NCBI GenBank assembly: GCA_013397845.1
Contig: VZTG01010313.1
Location: forward strand, 565,739-629,738
Length of the DNA stretch: 64,000 nt
Origin: Melanocharis versteri
Lineage: Eukaryota > Chordata > Aves > Passeriformes > Melanocharitidae
Direction of reading: 5' to 3'
Part shown: positions 26,611 to 40,400 of the stretch, in pieces
Layout of the letters: each line of letters opens with the position of its first letter
Position numbering within the stretch: the stretch's first letter is position 1
The notes under the pieces: generated by a model
The model's input: only the letters and a program-made list of their open reading frames with translations
Database searches by the model: none
Told to the model about the DNA's origin: nothing
Made by a program: the position numbers and the translations under genes

Positions 26611-27015
26611 AAATTCTGTCATCACAAGGCACAGGAGCATGTTACAATGTCATTATTATACAGTCTTTAGGCTGTTTGGAGAGAATAAAGTATCCTTCCC
26701 TTCTTGCTGAGTGAGAGAGACTGCCTACCAGCCCAAACACTAAAATATTACTCGGATCAGTTGCTAGAAACCATTACTATATGAGATTCTGAAACAGTCA
26801 CAATAGCTACCAAACACCACAGGAACCAAAAGGTGCAACCACCAGCAGGGTTGGTCCCTTGCTGAAAAACAGCTAAGTGGATCCAGAAGAATGTGCCACT
26901 GCATGAAGCTTGATCTGTGTCTGTACTTGGACAGTTCCATGACATAACACATGGCTGAGAGCCAGAGTCTTTAACAGCCTATCTTAAACAACCTGTCTAA
27001 ACAACCTTACTGGAT

Positions 27016-27094
27016 ACAAAATCCAGAAATTTCCACCAGTGTAATAAGCAAAATGTAAAATCCAGCAATTTGAAATTAGTATAATAGGCATAAC
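27016..27094. repeat. Decayed tandem duplication, unit about 39-40 bp
   Basis: The two halves share aaaatccag, then aattt, and then agtgtaataagc versus agtataataggc in the same order and spacing. This indicates an old tandem duplication with several substitutions and one single-base length difference. Confidence 0.7.
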
Positions 27095-28380
27095 CATCTA
27101 TTTTAGTGAGAAACATATTCTATACATCTAATTTCTCAACCAGTTCTGAAGAATACAGCTAAATACAGCTGCTGATAAATGGGACTGCAAAATGTGTTCA
27201 TGTAAAGATATGCAAATAAGTGTACACTGACCACTACATAAAATTAAGTATCAAGGCTTTTCCTATACTAATTCAATGTGTAAGTCAGGAGCAGGAGAAT
27301 CACTGATTTTAAGAAAAGGAATTATATTTTTATTACTGTTCCAACACCTGAGGTAATAAAATACATACTGTATCAAACGCTCTGCAGGCTGCTGGAGCTG
27401 AATACCCACAGCCCCACAGAGTAGCATTTTTACGTAAATACACAAGGTGATCAGCTTCTCCAGACAAGATTCTGTGATGCTGTGTGCATTATCATGTAAA
27501 AATTAAGGCCTGCCCCCAAGAAACACACAAAACAATTCCACCTGTCTTAAGCAGAGATGTATTTAGAGTAATGCTAGCAATCACTGTACTTTATAAACAC
27601 AGTGTGTTACAGACTACAACATGATAATTGATATTATACTAAAAATCTAACGGTCTCTAAACTCATTTGTTTCTTTTAAATTACATGTTCTTGGACCCAT
27701 CTGTGAAAACTGGAGGTTAATTATGATAGTACATTGCATAATTCCACAGCTAAATGCTAAAGTAGTTCTACATAAATGCCATATGTTTGTCTTAGAAAAA
27801 TAAAAAGATTAATTAGGAGGCCAAGGCCAGTACTTTGGAAAGTAATACTCTCAACACAATTAGATTCTTACACTGCCTACTATGTAAATTGAAGTTTTAA
27901 TTAATAGGTAAAGCATTAGTCATGGCAAAACTAAAAAAATCCCAAATTCTAAAATGCATGCACCAGACATTTATTTTCCCTGACATCGCTTATAAGAAGA
28001 CACTCTGCACAAGCCAATCACAAAAAAAAACCCATTTAAACTTGCTGTATGCTTTTCATGCACCTGTTAAGCATTTCAGTCTTGTTCTTCTTCCCTACAT
28101 TATTCGCACCTATTTAAAATTACCTGATTACATCAATAAAGAAAAAGTTCCAATAAACAAACTGTAACTAGGAAGTAAAGTTTGAAAAGTCAACTCAACA
28201 GCATAAGGTCCTTCAAGAGCCCTAGCAGCCACTTCTCCATCTCTGAATCTGGTTTAGCCCAGCTTTCCACTTTTAGCCACTCCACTACAAAGCATCATCT
28301 CTTATGATGGTAAAGAGAGCATTTCTATAAAATTCAATACACTCTAGACCATATCTAGAACATATAGTCACTTTACTCAC

Positions 28381-28475
28381 CACATACTCAAACACAAGTG
28401 TCAAGGTCTCCTTGGTGTGAATGATGTCATGAAGCAGCACAATGTTTGCATGTTTCAATCCTTTCAAAAGAGAGG
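28381..28475 (-). CDS. CDK14: CDK14 internal exon: end of C-helix to hinge
   Basis: This 95-nt exon starts with the last two bases of the split alanine codon that follows PFTAIRE. It then encodes 31 codons: SLLKGLKHANIVLLHD, then IIHTKETLTLVFEYV. This covers beta-4, beta-5, the gatekeeper phenylalanine region (VFEYV) and the start of the hinge. The acceptor is gttttgcttttcag just above 28475, and the donor is GTG|gtgagtaaag just below 28381, a near-perfect consensus. It enters in phase 2 of the split codon and leaves in phase 0, matching the exons on both sides. The sequence agrees with vertebrate CDK14 at every residue I can recall. The frame is intact. Confidence 0.96.
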
Positions 28476-31400
28476 CTGAAAAGCAAAACATACATGTTAT
28501 CTTAAAAAGTATCCATATATTTTATATTGGTTTGCTTTCTTTTTTTAGTGACTTAAATGAGCTTCATAACCTGACAACCCATAGCTGTACTTTAGTATCT
28601 TCTATGTGTATCTTCATGAGTTCCACACATCCAGTTTTTGAAGATCACACCTCCCCATTCAATGCTATTTTCTCCACCTTGCTGGTCAAACTCAGCCCCA
28701 CTCTGAGGCCAAAATGAGCTGGAGCAAGAGATGCTTTCTTTACACAGCCTCCTCTAAGTGAATCACTCATATCTGAGCAATCAGACAACAAGAGCACTCC
28801 TACACTCAAAGATAATTTTTTTTGTCTCAGACAAAAGTCAAGCATGCCTTCTCAAAACATAATCTTTCCTATCCAACACAACAGAGTTGCTGTCTAAATT
28901 AAGTGCACCAACTATCCTAAGAATAGGGTTTTAAGCAATAATTCTCCTTTCTCTCAAACATAACAGAGATTTAATGGAATCATTTGTATTAGCCCATAAG
29001 AATAAATACATGGTATTTTCTCATTATATTTTTTTATGGTACTAGCTCATGTTTGCAGAAAAGACAAAGACTTATCTAGTGAACTTCCAGGTAATCTCCT
29101 TCACTAATTTTTTTTTACAACCTAATACATATTTAATGCTCATTCCATATTACATATTTAATGTTCCACAAGACATGGCATATTTTAGCAATATATGCTG
29201 ACAAGCCATGTGTTGTTACCAATGTCATTCTGTCGTCGGTGCCTTGTCATCTCATGCATACATCTGAGCAGGACTATCAGTCACCCGAGCAAGTAAATAA
29301 TAGATACAAAGACATGCAAATGAGTGGCATATTTCTAAACTGAATAATGGGGAACTTTCTTCTGTCACCCTTCTACTTTTGTCAAAGAAAATAAATGAAA
29401 GACCCAATGTGTGTCTCAATCCTTTCCCGTGCCGAAAGAAAACCACAGGGCTTCCACAGCACTGTTACCCCTTGCTGTCCTATTCAGGGTTTTCCATCAG
29501 GCTGAGGTAACTACAGGGGTCATCTGGCTTTGAATTAAGTACGTATCATCTCTCATACTGGTCTTTAGGAGATCAATCTGACAAGTTAATCACTCTAGGA
29601 AGCAACACAAAAGCAACATGGCATCTGGCTGCATCACTGTTCCTCCACAAGCATCCTTAGCATCAAAACTTTGGAGCTCATCCGAGGCAGAAGGCAGACA
29701 GCAAAGGGGAAAGTACCCTAAGCTGCTTCAAAGTGAGTATCCTCACAGACATCATGAAGACAGGACTGCAAACCTGCAAGGATGCTCAATGACCAAGAAT
29801 GAGGCAACCCTACAACCTGGCTGAAGAGGTGAGAAAAAAAATTTCAAAAGAGCTTGCTTTGGCCTGCACTCCACATCTATTTAGAGAGCCAGCACAGAGG
29901 AATCTTTCCTGTACTCTGATTTTGTTGCCACAGAGCTGTAAAATAGCTACTGCAATTACAAATAAGAATTTTAAACATTTGATCAGTGCATGTCTAGCAA
30001 CTTTCAACATTCCACAAATTAAATAGACACCTTTTTCAGAAAGGAAGAGCCATGTGCAATTTTCAAGGGATCCTCATCTTAGAACTTGGACAATTGCTTG
30101 GAACTGAAGCTCAGAGAGATTTGGATATGTTGGGTTTTTTTAAAAAACAATGATGAGAAATTGCTACTGGAAAAAGGTATGGATACAAACAAAAGATAAA
30201 GAACAACTGTTTTGAAAAGTAACTTCTAACAGAAACAAGAACTTCTAACCTGAGGAAACCCTAAGAAGAGTTCACTTGAAGTAACTGAGGTTTCACCAGC
30301 TCTTTCCTCAAACCTTATTGAACGAGCACAGACATTCACAGACAGCGGGAACTGAAAAACTGCCTCCTAGCAGCGCCTGTGTCAAACTGTAATAGTATTT
30401 ATGATCTCTGTCAGCTTTTGCTGTTCAGATCATCACCTGAGGCCTTTAATTCCTCTAGTTGGCCATTACTTTGTTGCTAGAATCTCTATATGGGTCATTA
30501 AAGCTTAAACAGCACACTGAAAGCAGCTTACCTCAAGGTTTTTGCAAATACTGTCTTTCCCCTTCAGTCCCCTCCCCCACTCTTATTTCTCTTCTCTAAT
30601 ATCCAATTCTCCCCTTTTGCAGCCTCAATAATCAGCATCTGCCATATATTACAAGAACTACAAAATATCACCTGCAGGCTGAAATTTCTGTCTTCTCCAT
30701 TAGTCCAAGTGAAATACAGTAGGTAATACAGCACAGAGCGCAAAATCATCTTAATTGCACCAATTTTACACTGCAGAAATAAGCAATTACATTATCAATT
30801 TATATTGTGAGAAAACAAACATAACTGGTGAAAGTAAGAGAATTACCCCACGTGCTCTTCTATCAGTACTTACTATTAAGATTGCCTGTCCTGTGAAAAC
30901 AGTTTTGTTTCTTAAAAAAAAAAGAGGGGGGATTAAAAGGAGAAAAAATAATTTGTCTGAAATAGGAAAGCTGTTTCTTCTTCGACAGAGTACCTTAAAA
31001 ACAAAATTAAATATGAACCATAATATGGAGGTTTTTTCCAGAAAAAGCTTCTCAGAACAAATGACCTATACACCTCCCCTACTGGGCAAGTTTTTACTCG
31101 AAGGGGATAGAACTTTGGATGAACTCCACTAATTCAAAGACAAAACCCAGAAATTCACATCCAAAAGAATAAAAAGGAGTCCAGAGAATGTGTCAGCAGC
31201 AACTTGAGACAAGGCTGACTTTACCTTTGAACCTGCCAATGCAGCTGCTACTGGAGCTCAGTGATAAGTCAGGTGCTGCTGTGCCTGGTGTTACTTCTAG
31301 AACAAAATAATTCTATCAGAGAAGGCCATCTCCATCCAGTGATTATCACCCACAGACTTCACACAGAGTTGTTTTCTTTGAGGATAAAAAGGCTAAAATG

Positions 31401-34400
31401 TTGTTGAAAAAGCATTGCAACAACTCACAAAAGTGGGACCAATGTACTAGTACTCACTGTATCCTTAACATGTATTTTTAATAACAAAATTATACAATGC
31501 TGCTTCAAAAGTACTGGCAGTCTTTTTTTACCCTCGGTATGAAGTGTAAGATAAACAGATGGCAGCACTTTTAATTAATTTCTCCAAAGAGTTCTGAGGA
31601 GGAACAGCAGCAAGGAATGTTAAAATTAATTTTTAAAACACTTTGGATAAAGTATCGTATGGGTTTGAATGGCCAGGTAGTTGTTCTGTCACCTGTGTTT
31701 GCACAGTCCCACACAGCAAATTCTAACAGTTAAAAACCAGGGAAGGCGAATTGTTGACATACTTCAACAATTAACAACACCCCAGATGATAATTTCTGTG
31801 ACTTTTCCACAAGCTCATGATCTGAGTCGCTAAATGTACCAACACTCCACACTTTCCATCAAGGGCTAATAACCATATTTGCATACTTAAAGGAAACACA
31901 TTGCATTTGCTTGAATAACCATCACAGACTTCGCCTCCAACAAGGGGATGCTCTCATCTATTATGAGCTCCTGGCAAGCTGCCATATCGCTGGTGCTGGT
32001 CAAGGAGGTTTTTGCTGTTCCCAGATGAGCTGGATTCTAAAGTACACTCACTCCAAGAGCAAGGCAAGCCAGATGGACTGCAGCCAACTCTTACCCAAAA
32101 CCTGAGTAGCATCAGTAAATCAGTGCTTCGCTCCCTGCGGGGTTTACAGCATCAGCTCAAGCCTGACACGCCATTAACAAAGCCTTGTGACTTTTAGATC
32201 AGCTTCGGCTTGGAAGTGTTTTGAAAAAGGCTATTCCCGTATCTCATAAAGTAACATTTCACAGCTGTACGATAAATTCAACAAAAGTAACTATTACTAT
32301 TGACTCCCAGGTCACATGGAAGAACTTTTCACTAGAAAAGATAGTAGTTTTGGACATGGTAACTACATTAAGCTCGAACATTATGTATGGTCCATTGATC
32401 ATCCATTCAGTCTTTCAATTCCTGACTATCATTTTATTCTCACTTTGTGAAAAATCACGAATCTCCACTGTGGCCCTAGACAGAAGAATAACCCATGATT
32501 TTCAAACTGGCTGATATTTCAGTGACCTGGAAGCTTTTCCCAGTAGCAGCAGAAGTCAGCCTCATGCTGCTCATATGCACCATAATGTACACCTGCTGAT
32601 GAGGCTCTCTCGTATTTCCACAAAGGCTGTGATACTCTCAACATTTGCCTAAAAAGTATAACTATAAAAATACCTGTTTTCCTCAGTAATCCTCTGGGAT
32701 TACCATGCACTAGTGCTAACTACTGCTCATGCTGCTACTCACATGCAGTGCTCACCCTTTCTCACTGCCACTCCAGGATTTCTCTCATCAGGAGACCTTC
32801 AAAGACTGCACACCATGGATGCTTGCACTTCTGTAATGCTGTTAGTGCAACTGTGCATCTTTGCTGCCCTGTTGGATTTCTGAGACGCCAAAGAACACAC
32901 ATTCTAGTCAGTAACATAAATCTATGAAAGCAAGTAAGCTGCTGTGCTTCAGAGCCAAACAACTTATCTTTAAAATTCTGCAGCTTGTCACACTCTGCAG
33001 ACACAACTGCGCTCTCTGGCAGAGCGCCAACTTCCTCGCACACACAGCGGGGAGCAGTCTGAGCTCTCCTGGAAAGGCGTCCTTAGTGAGAAAACATTCA
33101 TGGGGGGTTTTTTCTTATGATCATGTTTTCTGAACAAACACACTCAAATGTGTCTTACTACCTGCACAAACTATAGTTCTGCTTCTCTCCCAGCAACTTA
33201 TTTTCAATCTATACATCTTTCATAACAATTTTTAAAATCTGGCCTGAGAGCACAACATCCCTTATGCTTCTCATCCACTTCCCACACAGCAGGGATTTCT
33301 GTGTTACTTAGAATTCTACCATAGAGACAGGAATTCAGCAGTCTGTTGGTTTCGCAGCAATAAATGTACAGTAATTTCCTCCTCAGAAATGCAGTCCCCA
33401 AATCTAGACTTTGCTATTTTCCAGTTCACCCATCTGAAATGATTTACTATGAGCAAATAGCTTTGCTTTCCTAGAACCCTAGCATAACAGAACTCAAGTC
33501 AGTGAAAACTGTACGTCCTACGTAAGACCACACTGACCAGAAACTTCCCATCTTCTCACCACAGGATGTATTCTGCAGAATGATCATTATTTATAGCACA
33601 TATGTAATCCCAAGTAATTGATTTTAGAGCTGCATATCTAGAAACGCACAGAATTGGTCAGCTTCCACTCTGATCTTAGTGGACACAATGCAATAAAGAT
33701 ATATAGGTCACTCTTCAGCTTGGAAAACATTCTAGGAGGAAGTTTCATAACAAATTGCAAAAGAATTTGTGAGCTACAGCAAGAAGAAAAAGCAGAATGA
33801 AAACTTTAGATGGGTTATTACATAAGCTTGGCTCAATTACCTTCTTTATGGCTAATTCCAACCTCATGGAAGTCTCTTCTAAATTTAACAAATAGTCCTT
33901 ATTCTAGTTTTCATTAAGTCAAAAAAATGACAGTCTGCCATTGAGGAAGCAAACAGTGCTCCAGACGCTTGCAAGAAAGGACTTGGTAGTCCTTCAACTG
34001 GAGGCTGCTTTGCTGGAGGGACTACATGGATCAAATTAGCTTCATCTACCTCCTCAGCCTCAATTCAGGCTTACATGAGTGACTTGAACTTTAAACAAAA
34101 TATTTCTTTCATTTGTGAAATTTCTTCTTGCTGCTCCTACTTGAAAGTATAGTATGCTAATAAAGAAGAAATACAGAAAAAGGGTGTGTGTAACAACACA
34201 TAGGCACTTTCAATGGTTCTTCTTGTTACAGCTGTAGTCCCCTAAGCAAAAGGCAAGTCACAAACCTGCTAAAATCTCTTTGCCTATTGAACTGGAATAA
34301 AACTCTGGAAGGACTGATCAAATAAGCTCTGAAAAGCACTACAATGTATTATTCTAACAGTTATACAGAAAACTCCTGCCATATGAAATTTATGTCTCTT

Positions 34401-37400
34401 TCATTACATTCTAGATATAAATTTATGCATTGTGCATTGTTCCCAATGCTCTTCCAACACAAGTACAGATGGAGGTTAAAAATAATGAGACATCATCCTA
34501 TTAAAGCCAGACTCTTTCGGAAAGCAATTGCAATATGCTATTCCTATCTTGTAGCAGCCAGTCATATTTTGCCTTCCCTATCCATTTCAGTATTCAAGAG
34601 GAGGAAACTGTGTAAACCAAAAATATGCAGCGTGTACAGAAAACAACTCTATAATGCAGGTAGAATGTGAAAGCAGGAACATTTCTATTACTTTTTGATT
34701 CACACATAGCATGACCAGGACTAACAACACAATCTATTTATAAAACCATCACTGGCTGTTTTTAGCCTTGTTATCGTGATGAATTTCAGACACTGTGTTC
34801 ACATAAATATCTATCTACCTTAGGATTACTTCGGAAGTTTTCAACCTAAACAGTTCCTCCCATCTCCCAAAAAACAGGCTTTAGTAACAACTTCTGTAAC
34901 CCACTGAGTAACTTTCTCTTTGGAAAAAAACCCAAACCCCTCAACCCTGTGTTTTGGAGTAAAGACCCAAAATCTAGAAACAGAAAGGCCTTTAAAATAG
35001 AAATACTCACTTTGCTATCTCCATGAAAATACTCTAAATTTGGTCAAGTTAAAGCTTTGGAAATTGTCTCTTTGGGTCAGGCTAACTATCAGCAGTGTGA
35101 AAGGAAGGAGGAATTCCAAAAAGGGGAGATTGCATGAGGGTCTGTGATCCACAGTGGAAGGTAGGACAGCTGGGTAAGGAGAAAGAAAAGCCAGAGGACA
35201 ATCGAACATCTTTCACAGGTGGAAAATCGCAGGAAGTGGAAACTAAGAGCACGTAGACAAGACGGAAAAGGGACAGGACGCAGAGCATGGGGTGAGCAAA
35301 CACACATTTTGGGGGAAGTACAAAAGAGCCTTCAGACGCTAGCACATATTCTCCACTGATGTCCATACCAGAACCCGAGATTCCCACCTCTTTCAGCAGG
35401 AATCAATGAAGGCGTCTGGCAGCTTTCCTCATTCTCCTGCAATTTCAGTCCACAAAAAGAAGCACCCTTCAAAGTGCCAGTTAATATTTCAGTTTAATCA
35501 GGATGCGTTCATATGAGAGCTAGCAAATATAATGAAACATTGGAGTGCAGATGCAACACCAGAAAATGGAATATAGATTTCCACTTACTTTTTCAAACAC
35601 TTGGAACATTACTTAAACAAAAATCCAAATTAAAATAAAGAATGCCAGGCTAAGTGCTCAAAACAGAGATGGACTACAATTACAGGGGCTGCTGCAATGA
35701 AAACTCCAAGATACACATTCCTGATGTCACTACCACGAGATAAGCCAGAGTTTCAGTTCACAGCTGCTTCACATCTGTCTTGCCTTTATCTCACACTTCG
35801 ACAACCTGCAAATTCACAGCCTAACTTCTGCAGTGGCCAACTTGTGTGCTTGTACCATTAACTGTTGTCAGGTCTTTAATTTTTTTTTCACAGATGGAAT
35901 AAGCAGTGGAATGATCTTGCCCATTCATCAGGGAAGCTGAAAATGCCACCAGGTCCAAGTCAGAAGAAAATCAGCCTGAGCTTTATCCTTACCTTACCAT
36001 TGACTAAGCATCACTTTAAGTCACTCAAGCTGATAATATTACCATGCTCCTCATTTTCTGAACATTTCAACTTTTGATCTTCATTCACACTTATCAGAAC
36101 CACAGAGCGCATACAATCATTATAGAACCCCAAGCAACCCTGTACACTGATATTACCCAGTGTTACGCAAGTACTTTGAAAGTCATCTCAAAATCATCAT
36201 TTAAAAGGATTCTCAGCAAGTGGGGTGCTGACAAGATGAACAAATATTTAAGTAGTCAGAGCAGAGTGACGAGTGTTCTAGAAATTTTCAAAACCATCTG
36301 TGTTTTAATAATGCACAGTAGGTGCCTATAGCTAGAGCCACCCATCAAGAACATTAAATTAAATTAATCGATCATCATCTGACACAGGCAGAGACCACAC
36401 AGCAGGAGCAAACATGGTGCTGTTGTGTAATTAAGGAAAGAACAGTACAAGTAGAGAGACCAAATTAAGTTTTCACAGGTAAACTTAATTCTGACAACTT
36501 CTGAATGATTGACTTTGCAACCATAATAAAGATCATCTGCTGTAAACAGTATAACTGCAATATTAGTACTACATTGTCCAAATGAGGGAGTAAATAACCA
36601 AGTACCAGCACTGAACCCCATGCTCTGCTGAAGTCAATGAGCATTTTGTTACTCACTTTTACCAATGCATCAATATGACAAGAAATCACTTAACCTTATG
36701 TACCTGCAATGAATATTTTTTTTGTACACAGAAGACAGAAAAGCATCATAGGAAAAAATTAAATTGCATTGACATGAAACTCAGTTGCCTACCAGCATAC
36801 TTGAGCCACTACTTACAAATGAGGAATTCTACAGAAAAGCTATTTTAGAAAAAAATTACTTTTGCTCTATTTCTCAGTGGGCCATTTCCTTCAGAAAAAA
36901 AAAAAACTGCACAAAAAGCAGACTCATTTGTCAGTACACACTTCAGGCGGCAGAAAAAAAAGGCTGGTGGCATATGTCTTGCTATTTTTCAAAAAGGAAG
37001 CGAGACAGGAGTCTTTAAAAGATCACGTTGATTTTCTTCTTCTGGGTGGGTGAGGCTCAACATGCCTCTTTGCCCATAAGTGGAAAATAAAGCTGGAATG
37101 CTCATAGCATTGCTGTGTCTCTTGTGGAACGGTTTAGATGTTAAAGAAAGGCAGACTCAGTAGAAAGCTCACAAACAATTATTTTTACAACTATTTTAGT
37201 AAACAAAATCAATCACAGTGAAAATAAGGCATACTGTTCTGTTACAGAAAAGAGAAAAACATGGAGTGTGTGTAGGAAAAGAACAAAGATTTCGTAATAA
37301 AGCAAATGAAATCCAGTCACTGTGTAACTTACTCTAAAAAGCCACTCAAAACAATGAACTATTAGGCTCTTAAGCATCATTATAATATGAATAATACCTA

Positions 37401-40400
37401 GAACATTTAAAAAACATTTTTAAGGATAATCAATTAAGGCTAGATCTCTTTGATGCCTTTTATAAGATTTGTAATTGTTTTTTCTTTCCCATCCAAAAAT
37501 ATGCTAAGCATGCAGACTACAAAATGGCAATATTCCCTCAAGTAACTTGTAAACTAATTTCTACCATGAAAAAGGCAATAAAGTGATGAAGCAAGCTTGC
37601 AGACACTATAGCAGCAAAACCCAGAGAAGGTTAAACTCCTTTACAGACTAAATTAGTCAAAAGAGATTATATCAGCAATGGATTGCAATGCTTTACCACG
37701 ACCAACAAAGCCCTTTGGTGCCAACACTGCTGGACATCCACTTTGCAAGCACACAATCTGAAAATATGTTTTAAGTGTTCTTTTCACATGTAAAGGCCCT
37801 ATCAATTCACAAGGAGCAGATATACCGTCCTCCTTCTGTCTTCGCCCTGCGGTCTCGAGGTATTGTCTTGGTTCTCACCCCATCGCTGAGTTGTCATTTA
37901 CTCTTTGCAGTTCATAGTACCCATCAACAATGTCATTTGAATTTAAGGTGCAAGCAATGGAGAGGAAACAGAAAAGCTGTGAGTCCCAAGATTTTTGATT
38001 TATTCACCCCAGAATATAACTATATCTAAATCAGTATGACTGCAAACTTTACAGGTTTGCATTTAACTGACATTGAAGACCTGTTATCATCATGTCACTC
38101 TCTAGACCAGCATGTGCTTATTGAAAGGTTGGGGATGTTGTTCAACTTGGAAATATGTGTTGTACAGGCCAAAAAGTTTCATTTAAGCAAAAGATAGCAA
38201 GCCCTGCGTGTTTCTTGCAAAAGCAGCTGGCCCTCATAGAGCGCAGGAGAGGTGCTAGAACAGAAAAGATGAGCTGAAGGAATGTCTCAGCTCCACGGAG
38301 TTGACAGCCATAGCTGACAGTGACAGGGTGATGCAAAAGTTAAGTGATGCTCAGAGGAGACCTAGTTGAGGTAAGGCAGTAATTTCTCTCCTCCTACTTT
38401 TGCTAAAAACATACCCATAATTTTCAAGTACAGATTCAAAATTACCTGTGTAGGTGCATGACATGAATCAAACTATGGACCTAAATCATACTGGAAGCCA
38501 TTCTGAGCAATGACAGAATTAAAGCACTCCTAAGAAATGTGAGAAAACACATTAAAGGGATCTTCGAGCATAACCCGTTAACACCACAGGTGGTAAGAAT
38601 TCTTTTTTTAAAGGCCAACTCAACAGCTTGTCTGTCTACTACATACAGATGTAAAACATGCAGCCCCCTTGAAAATATACTCAGTTCTTCAATCCTGTTG
38701 TGTCATTCATCAATTATAATTACAGCAATTTACTGTTTGCTTTTCCAGATAAAAATCTTTCTATAGAATCATAGTAATTAACAATGACAGCAGCAAAATT
38801 GATAGCCCTGCTTCTTAAAGTACCCATCCCTCTATGATGACACTACTGCCTTAGCAGACTTTAAACAAATGTCCTCATCTTTTCCAATTTGTGTCTAACA
38901 GTGTTTGTTCCAGTCAAAACAGGTCAGCTCTTTTCCAAGAGAGAATAGAGAACTAATAGGCTCTTTAATGTTGCTGACCTTTTTTTCAAACAGTTCTCTG
39001 CACTCATTCATTGAAACGTGGCCTTCAAAAGTTAGACTTCAGGTCAAGGAAATGCTTTTTCTAGTTTCTGTGAAAATCTGTCTAATTTCTCAAAGTTTAC
39101 ATCTAGTCAATGGAAAATTGTACTTTAAAGCTGCACTTAAGCAGCTAAAATCTCCCCCAGAGAATCCATCCTCCCTGAGCATGCTTAAACATTTAGGTAT
39201 TTGGCAGAAACAGAAGTCTGAGCCAAGAAATCTGGAATAAAACGGCAGTTATGGAAAGGACAGTGTCATCAGGAGAACAATTCTAACAGTTTCCCCAAAA
39301 TCACAACCACAAACCTGGTTTTGGCTGAGTGCATCTCCAAGTCCTGTGCTCCACTTCTGCTCCCCCCTCTTCACCCCTGCTAATGACAAAAAGGGTGGGA
39401 AATGCCAGCCCTGTCCAAATAGATTCCCCATTCTCCATGCCATGGGCTCTTGGCTGAGGCCAGCCAAAGTCATCAACCCTTCCCATCTTTCTATTACTGC
39501 TTTCTACCCTGGTGCTGCTTTGAATGGCCCTGAATGTGCAGTCTTCCAAACTCACTGTGATAGTTGGTGTGATCCTCACACCAACATCTATTCTTAACCT
39601 CCATTTCTCCTAGTTCTCCTCCCTACCACTGCCCAGGTATGGACAGTGCCAAGCAAAAGGTGGAGCAGTCTTCTCCAGGCTGCCAGAGCACATCAGAAAG
39701 GGAAGCAAGAAGGCTAGATGGAATACAGAAGGGAAAAGGGGACAAAAATGCATGGATAATGCATTTAGAGTTTATAACTCTGTCAATATGAGAAAAAAAA
39801 ATCCAAAACCAAAGCTAAATACAAAGGGAGAGGTTTACATCTGTGCAATGAAAATTACCACCTAAAAAGCCAGTTTCAAAAGGGGACTTTCATAGGCTCA
39901 GGACAAGCTAACAAGCCAAAATCCAAGAGCTTAAATCTTGGTTCGTCATCGCACATAGTACATGAGCCTAGAGATAAAGACAATTCTTTAGTTGTCTCTT
40001 TAAATCCTTCTTGCTTACTGTTATAGCTAAACAAAAAAGTGACTTGCTAACCAAACACATGAAGCATGAAGGTTCTTGTTCCTGAGGAGAAATGGGACAG
40101 AAAACTAGTAGGGCACCTTAAGCAGCAGGACTTAAAAGGAGCACAACAACATGCCTAGATTATATTTCTCTACAACTTCCATTTTCAATTAGAAAGACAA
40201 AGCTAATAAAATACTAACAGATTGAGTGGCTGAATCAATAAGTGTAGCAGAAACTCCTCCTGATGAGCTCCGTTATACTTGCAAAAACCAGGCAAGGAGA
40301 AACATCAAACTTCAGCTGTTAATTTGATTTGACCAAGCACAAACTGGACTAAACTACTCAGTGCACAAGTATGTTGCCAGTATGGGACTGAACACCACAA

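Larger units (their letters stand above)
13592..28380 (-). other. CDK14: CDK14 intron, 14.8 kb
   Basis: This intron lies between the hinge exon (donor gtgagtaaag at 28380-28371) and the 63-nt exon. It contains a short CR1 end at 23052-23165, a 25-bp tandem repeat at 22765-22823, AAAC-type low-complexity sequence at 20663-20702 and 21846-21884, a decayed 39-40-bp duplication at 27016-27094, and a hairpin-forming stretch near 24241-24279. Repeat-free stretches at about 19.1-19.56, 24.4-24.9 and 26.0-26.6 kb look like candidate conserved non-coding DNA. No additional exon, pseudogene or RNA gene could be supported. Confidence 0.85.

Noticed and set aside
28285..28491. Full 68-codon open frame around the hinge exon as a coding unit
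   Set aside because: The kinase sequence is limited to 28381-28475. Residues after FEYV come from reading through the gtgagt donor.
38761..38780. Possible further CR1 3' tail (atagaatcatag)
   Set aside because: Only about 12 bases resemble the CR1 terminal units, and no CR1 body follows on either side.
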